DNA of 35,959 bases from DATBDE01 sp036270095 (GCA_036270095.1 DATBDE010000056.1:1-35959); one strand, 5' to 3'; counted from the stretch's first letter, positions 16,355 to 23,157 are shown. Program-made: numbers and translations. The notes: a model not told the origin generated them from the sequence alone.

Positions 16355-16558
16355 GTGACCTACTGCGTCGTCCCTCAGGAGCTGGCCGACGAGCTGTACG
16401 ACAAGCTCGTGGCCTACTACGCCGACGACCCCAACGTCGAGGTGATCGTCGACCGGCGCACGGGCGAGCGCCGGGAGCGCGGCGCGACCGGTGGCGGCGA
16501 CCGCCAGGTCCGCGACCGGCGCCGGCAGCGCGTCCCCGGGGAATTCCCCCCGGTCTAG
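16355..16558 (+). CDS. Small protein of unknown function upstream of RNase HI
   Basis: A 67-residue protein starting at GTG 16355. The first 45 residues form a compact alpha/beta-looking stretch (ELADELYDKLVAYYADD, then VEVIVDRRTGERRER) and the rest is Arg/Gly-rich and probably disordered. Its TAG is directly followed by the TTG start of RNase HI, so translation is likely coupled. The short pattern DDPNVEVIVDRR looks familiar from many small actinobacterial and other bacterial hypotheticals, but I cannot assign a function. Confidence 0.65.
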   Translation: MTYCVVPQELADELYDKLVAYYADDPNVEVIVDRRTGERRERGATGGGDRQVRDRRRQRVPGEFPPV

Positions 16559-16960
16559 TTGCGCCTCGTCGTCCACGTCGACGGGGGTGCGCGCGGCAAC
16601 CCCGGGCCGGCGGCGATCGGCGTCGTGACCTCCACGCCCGATGGCGAGGTCGTCGACGAGCTCGCCGAGCCCATCGGCGAGGCCACGAACAACGTGGCCG
16701 AGTACCGCGCGCTGCTGCGCGGCCTCGAGCGGGCGCGCGAGCTCGGCGCCACTGACGTCGCGCTGGTCAACGACTCGGAATTGGTCGCGCGCCAGGTTCA
16801 AGGGGCCTACAAGGTCAAGCATCCAGGGTTGCGACCGCTCTACGATCAGGCGATGGAGGCTCTGAGGGGGTTCGAGCGGTGGTCCGTGCGGTCGGTGCCG
16901 CGCGCCCAGAACGCCCACGCCGACCAGCTCGTCAACGCGGCCCTGGATGCGCAGGGATGA
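16559..16960 (+). CDS. Ribonuclease HI family protein
   Basis: A 133-residue single-domain RNase H-fold protein. The four catalytic acids are present: Asp8 in HVDGGARGNPGPA, Glu48 in NNVAEYRAL, Asp72 in VNDSELVARQ and Asp122 in NAHADQLVN. The latter part lacks the basic handle of E. coli RNase HI, as in the short RNase HI-like proteins of Actinobacteria (in mycobacteria such a domain is fused to a phosphatase-like CobC domain; here it stands alone). Expected role: removing RNA from RNA-DNA hybrids. The start is TTG, directly after the stop of the previous gene; the stop overlaps the ATG of the next. Confidence 0.93.
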   Translation: MRLVVHVDGGARGNPGPAAIGVVTSTPDGEVVDELAEPIGEATNNVAEYRALLRGLERARELGATDVALVNDSELVARQVQGAYKVKHPGLRPLYDQAMEALRGFERWSVRSVPRAQNAHADQLVNAALDAQG

Positions 16961-17124
16961 CCGACCCGTCGCCGTGGACCCGGTCCGACGAGGAGTCCCG
17001 GGCGCGGCGGGCGCAGCGCCGCGAAGCCGCCGCCCGCGCCCGCGACCGGCGGCGGCTCTACGTCGTCATCGCGCTAGGCGTCGTGGTGCTCGCTGCGCTG
17101 GTGCTTCTGCTCTGGCCGCACTAG
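16957..17124 (+). CDS. Small tail-anchored membrane protein
   Basis: A 55-residue protein whose ATG overlaps the RNase HI stop (ATGA). Residues 1-34 are strongly charged and Arg-rich (SRARRAQRREAAARARDRRR) and residues 35-53 are one hydrophobic helix ending WPH. The layout is that of a tail-anchored protein with the basic part in the cytoplasm. Function unknown. Short, but the overlap with the upstream gene and clean codon usage support it. Confidence 0.6.
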   Translation: MTDPSPWTRSDEESRARRAQRREAAARARDRRRLYVVIALGVVVLAALVLLLWPH

Positions 17125-17136
17125 CGGCGGGGGCCG

Positions 17137-17610
17137 CTACTTCGTGCAGGAGCCGAAGTCGACTACGAAGGTGGCCGACGCGGCGTCGTTCCCGCCCGGG
17201 AACGCCGACCCGCGTTGGGCGTGGACGCCGAACTCCCTCCACGAGGGTTTCAGCAGGGCGATGCGGTGGTCGGTGTCGCTCATCCACCACGTGACCGCCG
17301 CCCGCCGGGTGGCGCCGCTGTTGCTCCCCCCGTAGGTGATCTCGCCGTCGGAGTACTGCCTGCCGCCGGCGCAGTAGCCCGCGCCGCGGATCCGCTGGTC
17401 GATCGCCTTGTTGGCGGCGTCTTGGAGCTGCGTGTTGTCGGCGGGGACCGGGGTGCCGGGGTCGAGGTGGCTCACGAGGCCCCGCTGCGGGTCCCAGAAC
17501 TTGTTCGCGATCGAGGCCCGCGCGTGATCTTCAGACGTCCCAGTGAGCGTGTTGTTGGAGCTCAGCGCGATCCGGCGGTGGATGGTGCGCTGCCGGTTGA
17601 TGAGGCACAT
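17137..17610 (-). CDS. CAP/SCP-domain protein lacking its signal peptide (frameshifted copy)
   Basis: 157 residues covering most of a CAP (SCP/PR-1-like) domain, and the last and most degraded of the tandem CAP genes. It keeps the array's motifs: GLVSHLDPGTPVP, RIRGAGYC, DGEITYGG and VVDFGSCTK. In place of the usual PPHR motif it has TDHR. Unlike its paralogues it has no signal peptide in frame. Just upstream, GTG 17689/ATG 17686 opens a signal-peptide-like sequence, MIRLMGLVALATVAATL, but that frame is offset by one base from the CAP frame, and about 20-25 residues found in the paralogues are missing. The CAP frame itself continues upstream of ATG 17610 as homologous sequence (SAHRSAVAT). 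Most likely a pseudogene or a sequencing error; a truncated cytoplasmic form is less likely. Confidence 0.65.
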   Translation of the reverse strand: MCLINRQRTIHRRIALSSNNTLTGTSEDHARASIANKFWDPQRGLVSHLDPGTPVPADNTQLQDAANKAIDQRIRGAGYCAGGRQYSDGEITYGGSNSGATRRAAVTWWMSDTDHRIALLKPSWREFGVHAQRGSAFPGGNDAASATFVVDFGSCTK

Positions 17611-17694
17611 GGTGGCAACGGCGCTGCGGTGAGCGGAGGGTCGCCGCGACCGTCGCGAGGGCCACGAGGCCCATCAACCGGATCATCACGCTCA

Positions 17695-18321
17695 CTACTT
17701 CTGGCAGAAGCCGAAGTCGACGACGTAGGTCGCGCCCTTGCCGCCGCCGGGGAACGGCGACCCGGCGATGGCGGCCACGCCGTACTCCTTGAGCTGCGGG
17801 TTGAGCACGGTCTGGCGGTGGGGCGGGTCGTTGAGCCAGAAGTTCATCGCGGCCTTCGGCGTCCCCCCGGAGCCGGTGGCGCCGAAGGTGATCTCGGCGT
17901 CGCCGAAGGCACGCCCGCCGGCGCAGTAGCCGGCGCCGCGGATGCGGGCGTCGACCTGCTGGTTGACGAGGTTCTGGAGCGCGTTGGGGTCACCCGGGAC
18001 CGGGGTGCCGGGGTCGAGGTGGCTGACCAGTCCGTTGGTGAGGGACCAGAACTGGTTGGCCACCGAGGCCCTGGCGTGGGCCGCCGCCGTGCCGCTGAGG
18101 GTGGAGTTGACGGTCAGCCCGCCCACGCCGTTGGCCAGGCGGGTGCGGCTGAGCAGGCAGCGCGTGGCGATGGCCTCGCCGCTGCCGCTGACCGGCGCCT
18201 TGCTCTGGTACTTGTTGATGTAGCTGGTGCACTGCGCCTTGCTCAGCGCGGACGCGGGCGCGGCGGAGACGAGCAGCGCGGCGACTGCGGCGAGGGCGGG
18301 AAACAGGAAACGACGGGGCAT
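17695..18321 (-). CDS. Secreted CAP/SCP-domain protein
   Basis: A 208-residue exported protein. Residues 1-25 are a signal peptide (RRFLFPALAAVAALLVSA, then APASA) and the rest a CAP domain. Motifs in order: ATRCLLSRTR (53-62), HARASVANQFW (82-92), GLVSHLDPGTPVPGD (97-111), RIRGAGYC (126-133), AEITFG (142-147), WLNDPPHR (162-169) and a terminal VVDFGFCQK. The two His and the Glu match the CAP metal/cleft triad, with AEITFG in the place of the usual GEN motif. Several Cys suggest disulfides. The start is 2 bases after the stop of the upstream paralogue, so the genes are coupled. Extracellular role unknown. Confidence 0.88.
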   Translation of the reverse strand: MPRRFLFPALAAVAALLVSAAPASALSKAQCTSYINKYQSKAPVSGSGEAIATRCLLSRTRLANGVGGLTVNSTLSGTAAAHARASVANQFWSLTNGLVSHLDPGTPVPGDPNALQNLVNQQVDARIRGAGYCAGGRAFGDAEITFGATGSGGTPKAAMNFWLNDPPHRQTVLNPQLKEYGVAAIAGSPFPGGGKGATYVVDFGFCQK

Positions 18322-18323
18322 GG

Positions 18324-18992
18324 TCAGTGGCACATCCCTAGGTCGACGACGAACGTGTACCCGGTGGTCTGGCCGGGGAAGGCGCTGGGGGTCGCGACCG
18401 ACACCCCGATGTCGGTCCACTTCGGGTCGTAGAGGACGGCGGCGTGCGGGGGGTCGGTCCGCCAGAACCTCGTCGCGGCGGGCTCGGCCGTCTTGCGGCT
18501 GTCCGGCGAGGCGAAGGTGATCTCGGCGTCGGCGTAGCTGGACCCGTTGGCGCAGTAGCCGGCGCCGCGGATGCGCTGGTCGACCTGCTGGTTGACCAGG
18601 TTCTGCAGCGCGTTCTGGTCGCCGGGGACCGGCGTGCCCGGGTTGAGGTGGCTGACCAGGCCGTTGGAGAGGTCCCACGAGTGCGCCATGGCCGATGCAG
18701 TGGCGTGGGCGCCCGAGGTCCCGATGAGCGTCGCGTTCCTGACCGGCATCGCGAGGTTCTTGGCCTTGCGCGAGGTGAGGATCCCGCACCACGTGGCGTT
18801 GGCGACGGCGGCCGGGCGGTTGTAGTTGATCCGCGGGCCGAGCGGGTTGGGGAGATCCGACTGGAAGCTGCGCAGGTAGGCGTAGCACTCGGCGTAGTTG
18901 CGCGGGGTCACGCTGTCGGCACTGGCCACCGCGGGCAGGACGGCGGCGCCGCAGAGGGCGGACAGGCATACGAGCAGCATCAGACGGCGCAT
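18324..18992 (-). CDS. Secreted CAP/SCP-domain protein
   Basis: A 222-residue exported paralogue. Signal peptide about 1-24 (MLLVCLSALCGAAVLPAV, then ASA). The CAP core shows GLVSHLNPGTPVPGD, RIRGAGYC, AEITFAS and DPPHAAVLYD; the segment between the signal and the core is longer than in the other copies and contains PRINYNRPAAVANATWCG. The final motif is VVDLGMCH. I chose ATG 18992, not an earlier in-frame ATG at 19034, because AAGGAG lies 7 bases upstream of it and the signal peptide starts there. It is the first gene of a pair or trio with the next two copies downstream. Confidence 0.87.
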   Translation of the reverse strand: MRRLMLLVCLSALCGAAVLPAVASADSVTPRNYAECYAYLRSFQSDLPNPLGPRINYNRPAAVANATWCGILTSRKAKNLAMPVRNATLIGTSGAHATASAMAHSWDLSNGLVSHLNPGTPVPGDQNALQNLVNQQVDQRIRGAGYCANGSSYADAEITFASPDSRKTAEPAATRFWRTDPPHAAVLYDPKWTDIGVSVATPSAFPGQTTGYTFVVDLGMCH

Positions 18993-19084
18993 AGCGAGCT
19001 CCTTCTCGGTTGCGCGATCAACCATCTCCGACACGTGCTGCTGCGCGCAAGCGCGCGCGCCTCGGCCTTACCATTTTCACACGA

Positions 19085-19120
19085 CAATTTGGTGCAGAAG
19101 CCGAAGTCGACCACACAAAC
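19085..19120 (-). pseudogene. Fossil 3' end of a CAP-domain gene
   Basis: Read on the minus strand, these 12 codons encode VCVVDFGFCTKL, which matches the last residues of the intact paralogues (VVDFGFCQK and VVDFGSCTK followed by a stop). Where the stop should be, there is TTG. The fragment abuts the terminator hairpin of the neighbouring copy and lies in the leader of the next one. It has no start and no other part of the CAP domain. I read it as the remains of a fifth copy lost by recombination between tandem repeats. Confidence 0.7.
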
Positions 19121-19122
19121 GA

Positions 19123-19150
19123 CGAGGGGCGGCCGATCGGCCGCCCCTCG
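19123..19150 (-). terminator. Perfect 28-bp palindrome, terminator of a CAP gene
   Basis: CGAGGGGCGGCC pairs perfectly with GGCCGCCCCTCG around GATC; the entire 28 bases are self-complementary. It is 18 bases downstream of the stop of the CAP gene at 19169-19795. On the minus strand it is followed by TCGTTTGTG, a weak T-rich stretch. The same 12-base stem occurs in the terminator at 19881-19909. Confidence 0.8.
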
Positions 19151-19168
19151 GTTCCAGCACGACCCGTC

Positions 19169-19795
19169 CTACGGCGTGCAGCTGCCCAGGTCGACCACGA
19201 AGGTCGCCGCGTCGGTGCCTCCGCCCGGGAACGCCGAGCCGCGCACGACGCTCACGCCGTACTGCGTGAACTGCGGGCTGAGGATCGCGTCGCGATGGGG
19301 CGGGTCGTTCATCCACCAGGCGACGGCCGCCTTGGGCGTCTGGCCGGTCCCCGAGCCGCCGTAGGTGATCTCGCCATCCGAGTAGGCCGAGCCGCCGGAG
19401 CAGTACCCGGCGCCGCGGATGCGCTGGTCGATCTGCTGGTTGGCCAGCTGCTGGAGCTGGTTGGGGTCGCCCGGGACCGGCGTGCCCGGGTTCAGATGGC
19501 TGACCAGCCCGTTGGTCAGGCTCCACGACTGGGCGGCGACCGACGCCGCGGCATGGGCCCCGGACGAACTGCGCAGGGTCGCGTTGTCGCTGTAGCCGCG
19601 CATGCCGCGGCTGGTCCGCTGGCGGCTGATCAGGCAGCGCGTGGCGGTGATGGCGTGGGAAGCGATCTTCGTGTTGCCGTAGATCGCGATGTACCTGTTG
19701 CACTGGGTCCGGCTGAGCGCGGCCGACGCGCTGTCCGCGCAGGCCACACTGACCGGGATCGCCGCAACCGCGGCGACCAGGAAGAACCGTCGCAC
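19169..19795 (-). CDS. Secreted CAP/SCP-domain protein
   Basis: A 208-residue exported paralogue. Signal peptide about 1-26 (RRFFLVAAVAAIPVSVACA), then LSRTQCNRYIAIYG, similar to LSKAQCTSYINKYQ in its neighbour. CAP motifs: ATRCLISRQR, GLVSHLNPGTPVPGD, RIRGAGYC, DGEITYGG, WMNDPPHR and a final FVVDLGSCTP. The start is GTG 19795, because AAGGAG (19807-19802) lies 6 bases upstream and the preceding in-frame residues are not signal-like. It has its own terminator at 19123-19150 and so is probably transcribed separately from the other copies. Confidence 0.88.
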   Translation of the reverse strand: MRRFFLVAAVAAIPVSVACADSASAALSRTQCNRYIAIYGNTKIASHAITATRCLISRQRTSRGMRGYSDNATLRSSSGAHAAASVAAQSWSLTNGLVSHLNPGTPVPGDPNQLQQLANQQIDQRIRGAGYCSGGSAYSDGEITYGGSGTGQTPKAAVAWWMNDPPHRDAILSPQFTQYGVSVVRGSAFPGGGTDAATFVVDLGSCTP

Positions 19796-19880
19796 CTCAA
19801 TCTCCTTTTTCGAGCGAGCAACGGACCCTCTCGCACCCGGAGTCGGCGGCGCAACCGGCCCACACCGAATTGTCACAAAT

Positions 19881-19909
19881 CGAGGGGCGGCCACTCTGGC
19901 CGCCCCTCG
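19881..19909 (-). terminator. Perfect 13-bp stem hairpin, terminator of the glycosidase-like gene
   Basis: CGAGGGGCGGCCA (19881-19893) pairs perfectly with TGGCCGCCCCTCG (19897-19909) around a 3-base loop. It lies 33 bases after the stop of the gene at 19943-20968 and is followed on the minus strand by ATTTGTGACAATT. The stem shares its first 12 bases with the terminator at 19123-19150. Confidence 0.8.
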
Positions 19910-19942
19910 ACGATGCGATCCCTCGGTGGGTTTTTGGTTGTC

Positions 19943-20968
19943 CTACGCCGCAGCGCGGAGCACCGCGAACGAGGGCAGCGGGGTGCCGTTCGGCGACACG
20001 ATGCCGGTCGTGAACGGGGAGCCGTTGCTGGGCTGGACCAGGAGGTACTGGATGACCTCCTTGACCCGGCGGTTCTTGCGCGCGATGCGCAGGCCCTGCT
20101 TCAGGTAGCTCGCGCGTTTGCGCTCGCTCAGCCCGCGCCGGCCGGTGGCCAGGTAGCCGTACTCGGTGAGGTACAGCTTCTTGGTCCCGCGGATCTGCCC
20201 GGTGTGGGCGATCTTGTCCAGCGCGCGCGTGAGGTTGCGCAGCGAGCCGATGGTGGCGTCGTCCGTGCCCCGGGTCGAGCGGCGCGGAGCCTTCTCGAAG
20301 TCATAGGGGTGATGGGCGTAGCCGTCGGCCTTGAGCTTCGTGCAGCGCCGCACGCGGTGGTACTGCGCGTTGACGCAGGCCACCTTGCGCAGGAACTTGA
20401 CCGGCGCCATGGCGCGGCGACCCTGTGCGTAGGGCACGGTCTCGCCGATGAGCACCTTCGCGCTCGCGTCGTTGGTCTTGATCGCCTTGTAGCCCGCGGC
20501 GTACAGCTTGCGGTACAGGGCAGGGGCGCGATTGAGCGGCTTCAGCCACGCGATGTAGTTCGGCTCGTTCCAGATCCCGTACCGGTCCACGCGGCCACGG
20601 AAGTGGTCCGCGGTCGCCGCGGCGAACCGGGCGAAGTCCCGGACGTTGGGACGCGGGTGCCGGCCGACGAGCGTGAACTGCACGCGCACGCCGTTCTGGG
20701 CCGCCTGGTTGACGGCGCGGTCGTACTGGCGGAAGTCAAATCCGCCACCCGGCGTCTCGACGGAGTCCGAGGTGACGAGGATGCGCATCCGGTGCACGCC
20801 GAGCTCCGCGAGCCGCTGATAGCCCTGGGTCGGGCCGAGCGTCGACTTGCCGCTGACGAACACGTCCTCGTCCTGGATCCCGATCTCGGGCTTGGCCTGG
20901 GCCAGCGCCGCGGGAACGAGGAGCGAGGCGAGAGAGAGGATGATGATCATGGTGCGTCGTTTGAGCAT
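19943..20968 (-). CDS. Secreted glycoside-hydrolase-like protein
   Basis: A 341-residue exported protein with a signal peptide (about 1-25, cleavage after ALAQA). The rest looks like a TIM-barrel retaining glycosidase: WNEPN (133-137, Glu135 as probable acid/base) and YLTEYGY (266-272, Glu269 as probable nucleophile) are spaced as in clan GH-A enzymes (GH5/GH39-like). GYAHHPYDF (216-224) is a typical active-site strand. The start ATG 20968 has GGAGG 6 bases upstream. It has its own terminator. Substrate unknown; it may act on an envelope or environmental polysaccharide. Proteins of this type are common as cellulase-family hypotheticals in soil Actinobacteria. Confidence 0.82.
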   Translation of the reverse strand: MLKRRTMIIILSLASLLVPAALAQAKPEIGIQDEDVFVSGKSTLGPTQGYQRLAELGVHRMRILVTSDSVETPGGGFDFRQYDRAVNQAAQNGVRVQFTLVGRHPRPNVRDFARFAAATADHFRGRVDRYGIWNEPNYIAWLKPLNRAPALYRKLYAAGYKAIKTNDASAKVLIGETVPYAQGRRAMAPVKFLRKVACVNAQYHRVRRCTKLKADGYAHHPYDFEKAPRRSTRGTDDATIGSLRNLTRALDKIAHTGQIRGTKKLYLTEYGYLATGRRGLSERKRASYLKQGLRIARKNRRVKEVIQYLLVQPSNGSPFTTGIVSPNGTPLPSFAVLRAAA

Positions 20969-21091
20969 GTGGAGCCTCCGGTGTCGTGGGGTGACCGCAA
21001 GGCTCCCGTCCGGGGGCCGTTTGCACCGCTCGCCCCGTGCGCTGCCTGTGTCGGATCCGCGACGCGCCCCGAACGCGACCAGGAGGTAGAG

Positions 21092-21301
21092 ATGGAGACC
21101 GAGGAAATCGAGCGCCACCTGCACGAGCGCTCGCGCCACCACGACGCGGAGCTCGCCGTGGCCGACCACGACGGCGCCGTCACGGCGTCGTTCCGGCGCC
21201 CCGACGGCACCGAGGTGCTGGCCGCCGACGGCCCCGACCGCGCGGCCGCGCTGAAGGCCCTGTACGAGCTCGACGAGCTCGACGACCTGGCCGGGGGCTA
21301 G
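21092..21301 (+). CDS. Small protein of unknown function
   Basis: A 69-residue acidic protein with a good ribosome binding site (AGGAGG 5 bases before the ATG at 21092). It is His/Glu/Asp-rich at the N-terminus (RHLHERSRHHDAEL), contains a beta-hairpin-like AVTASFRRPDG and ends in ALKALYELDELDDLAGG. Divergent from the glycosidase-like gene and 4 bases upstream of the VOC gene, so probably cotranscribed with it. No family recognised. Confidence 0.7.
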   Translation: METEEIERHLHERSRHHDAELAVADHDGAVTASFRRPDGTEVLAADGPDRAAALKALYELDELDDLAGG

Positions 21302-21305
21302 CGCG

Positions 21306-21689
21306 ATGAGCGAGTCGCTGATCAGCGGCGTGGACTTCGTCCACGTCGGCACGCAGGACTTCGACCGCGCCGTGGAGTTCTACGGCACCGCGCTCGGACT
21401 GCCCGAGTCGGCCCGCTACGGCCGCATGCCCGGGGCCGAGTTCGAGACCGGCACGCTCACGCTGGCCGTGATCCAGTCCGACGCGTTCGGACTCGAGTTC
21501 CGCCCCAACACCCATCCCATCGCGCTGCACGTCGACGACGTGGCGGCGGCGCGGAGCGAGCTGACCTCGCGCGGGGTGGAGTTCCGCCACGACACGATCG
21601 ACAGCGGCGTGTGCCACATGGCCCCGTTCTTCGACCCGGACGGCAACGCGCTGATGCTCCACCACCGATACGCGCCACGGGACCGGTGA
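21306..21689 (+). CDS. VOC (glyoxalase/dioxygenase) superfamily protein
   Basis: A 127-residue single VOC protein. The opening DFVHVGTQDFDRAVEFYGTALGL is a typical first beta-alpha unit, with its His as a probable metal ligand; ALHVDDVAAARSEL and FFDPDGNALML start and end the second module. Members include glyoxalase I, extradiol dioxygenases and antibiotic-binding proteins, and the sequence does not allow a choice. Two promoters or starts are not evident; it follows the small gene upstream by 4 bases. Confidence 0.88.
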   Translation: MSESLISGVDFVHVGTQDFDRAVEFYGTALGLPESARYGRMPGAEFETGTLTLAVIQSDAFGLEFRPNTHPIALHVDDVAAARSELTSRGVEFRHDTIDSGVCHMAPFFDPDGNALMLHHRYAPRDR

Positions 21690-21715
21690 ATCCCGGGGGC
21701 CGCCCAGCCCGGTCG

Positions 21716-22165
21716 TCAGGCGGAGCCGGCTGCGCCTGACGCTGCGCTCAGGTGCCGCGTCAGCCAGGACTTGAGCTGCGGCTCGGGCGGGGCGCCGACG
21801 ACGCGGTCGACCTCAATCCCGTTGCGGAGGAAGAGCAGGGTGGGGATGCCCTGCACGCCGTAGCGGGCACCGATGTCGGGCGCCTCGTCGACGTTCAGCT
21901 TGACCACCTTGAGATGCCCCGCGTGCTCGGTCGCCAGCCGCTCCACCGCGGGGGAGACCATGCGGCAGGGGCCGCACCACGGCGCCCAGAAGTCGACCAC
22001 CACCGGGACCGAGGCCGTCGTCTCGGTCCCGAACGACTCGCTGTCGGCGTCGACCAGCCACGGCAGCTTGCGGCCGCAGTTGGCGCACTGGGGCACGCCC
22101 TGCGCCGTCGCCTGGACGCGGTTGCGCTTGCCGCACTGGGGACAGGTGAGGATCGTGGCGGGCAT
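21716..22165 (-). CDS. trxC: Thioredoxin with N-terminal zinc ribbon (TrxC-like)
   Basis: A 149-residue thioredoxin 2-type protein. Residues 8-30 hold CPQC and CANC, the four-Cys zinc ribbon of TrxC; the thioredoxin domain follows with the redox motif WCGPC (63-67), VDEAPDIGARYGVQGIPTL and the cis-Pro in GIPT. Role: cytoplasmic disulfide reduction, probably under oxidative stress. The start at ATG 22165 follows a 15-base inverted repeat (GCCTCC at 22166-22171 and GGAGGC at 22175-22180) which contains the only Shine-Dalgarno-like sequence. The divergent SDR gene begins 22 bases away. Confidence 0.93.
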   Translation of the reverse strand: MPATILTCPQCGKRNRVQATAQGVPQCANCGRKLPWLVDADSESFGTETTASVPVVVDFWAPWCGPCRMVSPAVERLATEHAGHLKVVKLNVDEAPDIGARYGVQGIPTLLFLRNGIEVDRVVGAPPEPQLKSWLTRHLSAASGAAGSA

Positions 22166-22186
22166 GCCTCCGACGGAGGCTAGACA

Positions 22187-22783
22187 ATGCCCGCCGTGCG
22201 CATCTTCCTCGCCGGCACAACGGGCGTCATCGGCATCCGCCTCATCCCTCTGCTGCGCGACGCGGGCCACCACGTCGCGGGCATGACGCGCTCGGCCCAG
22301 CGCGCCGACGCGATGCGCGACGCCGGCGCCGAGCCCGTGGTGTGCGACGTCTACGACGGCGCGGCGCTTTGCGACGCCGTGACCGCCTACGCGCCCGACG
22401 CCGTCATCAACGAGCTCACCGACCTGCCCGACGACGTCAACGAGATCCCGGCGACGACTGACCGCAACATCCGGATGCGCCGCGAGGGCACCGGCAACCT
22501 GCTCGCCGTCACCGGCGCGCTGCCCGGCCCGCGCCGGCGGTTCGTGGTCCAGAGCGTGGCCTGGGACCTGCCGGGCGAGGGCGGCGTCGCCGCGCTGGAC
22601 CAGGAGCGCAGCGTGCTCGACTTCGGCGGCGTCGTGGTGCGCTACGGCCAGTTCTACGGCCCCGGCACGTACTGGGTGGACGAGACGCCGCCCGACCCGC
22701 ACATTCAGATCGACGACGCCGCGCGGCGCACGCTGCCCGCGCTCGAGCCCGGCTCGGTGCTCGAGGTCGTCGACTCCGCCTAG
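22187..22783 (+). CDS. Short NAD(P)-binding epimerase-like protein
   Basis: A 198-residue Rossmann-fold protein with the nucleotide-binding turn AGTTGVIG (9-16) and an SDR-like order of elements: VVCDVYDGAAL, FVVQSVAW and VVVRYGQFYGPG. Homologues of this type (atypical SDR, YwnB/epimerase-like) are normally about 290-310 residues, so this copy is about a third shorter and ends soon after a IDDAARRTLPALE segment that in full-length relatives lies near the middle of the C-terminal half. It appears to have an internal deletion, not a lost end. Catalytic competence is doubtful. Convergent overlap of 4 bases with the HTH-TOBE gene. Confidence 0.75.
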   Translation: MPAVRIFLAGTTGVIGIRLIPLLRDAGHHVAGMTRSAQRADAMRDAGAEPVVCDVYDGAALCDAVTAYAPDAVINELTDLPDDVNEIPATTDRNIRMRREGTGNLLAVTGALPGPRRRFVVQSVAWDLPGEGGVAALDQERSVLDFGGVVVRYGQFYGPGTYWVDETPPDPHIQIDDAARRTLPALEPGSVLEVVDSA

Positions 22784-23157
22784 GAGCCCGACTCGACGAT
22801 CACCGTGGTCGACTTGACCACGGCGGTGGCCGTGTCGCCGGGCTTGAGGCCGAGCTCCTCGACCGCCTCGCTCGTGACCAGGGAGACGATGCGGAACGGC
22901 CCGCAGGCCAGCTCGATCTGCGCGACCAGGCCGTCGACCTGAATGTCGACCACGGTGCCCGACAGGCGGTTGCGGGCGCTCGTGTGCATCGGCGCCTGGC
23001 GGTCGCGCAGCAGCCGCTTGAGCTCGCTCACCGGCAGCCAGCGGTCGCCGCCGCGACGCTCGAACTGCACGCGCCCCTGTCGCTCCCAGCGGCGCAGGGT
23101 CTCGACGCTCACCCCGAGGGCGGTGGCGACGGCTCCGATGCGGATGGCGTTGTCCAT
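22780..23157 (-). CDS. HTH-TOBE molybdate-responsive regulator
   Basis: A 125-residue protein with an N-terminal MerR/excisionase-type helix-turn-helix (residues 5-50, IGAVATALGVSVETLRRWER) fused to a C-terminal TOBE/Mop domain (60-125: SARNRLSGTVVDIQ, then VSLVTSEAVEELGLKPGD and AVVKSTTVIVE). Mop domains bind molybdate or tungstate, so this is the size and layout expected for a small ModE-like regulator. It is divergent from modABC across a 268-bp gap, the usual place for its operator. I infer that it represses or tunes modABC according to molybdate supply and may also act on the CO dehydrogenase operon downstream. Confidence 0.88.
   Translation of the reverse strand: MDNAIRIGAVATALGVSVETLRRWERQGRVQFERRGGDRWLPVSELKRLLRDRQAPMHTSARNRLSGTVVDIQVDGLVAQIELACGPFRIVSLVTSEAVEELGLKPGDTATAVVKSTTVIVESGS

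Noticed and set aside
19036..19056. Alternating GCGCGC-AA-GCGCGC run in the leader of a CAP gene
   Set aside because: It could form a hairpin or Z-DNA, but such runs are expected by chance at this GC content and it has no clear partner.
19943..21352. Longer N-terminus for the glycosidase-like protein, up to 21352
   Set aside because: ATG 20968 has GGAGG at correct spacing and begins a signal peptide; the longer frame overlaps two plus-strand genes.
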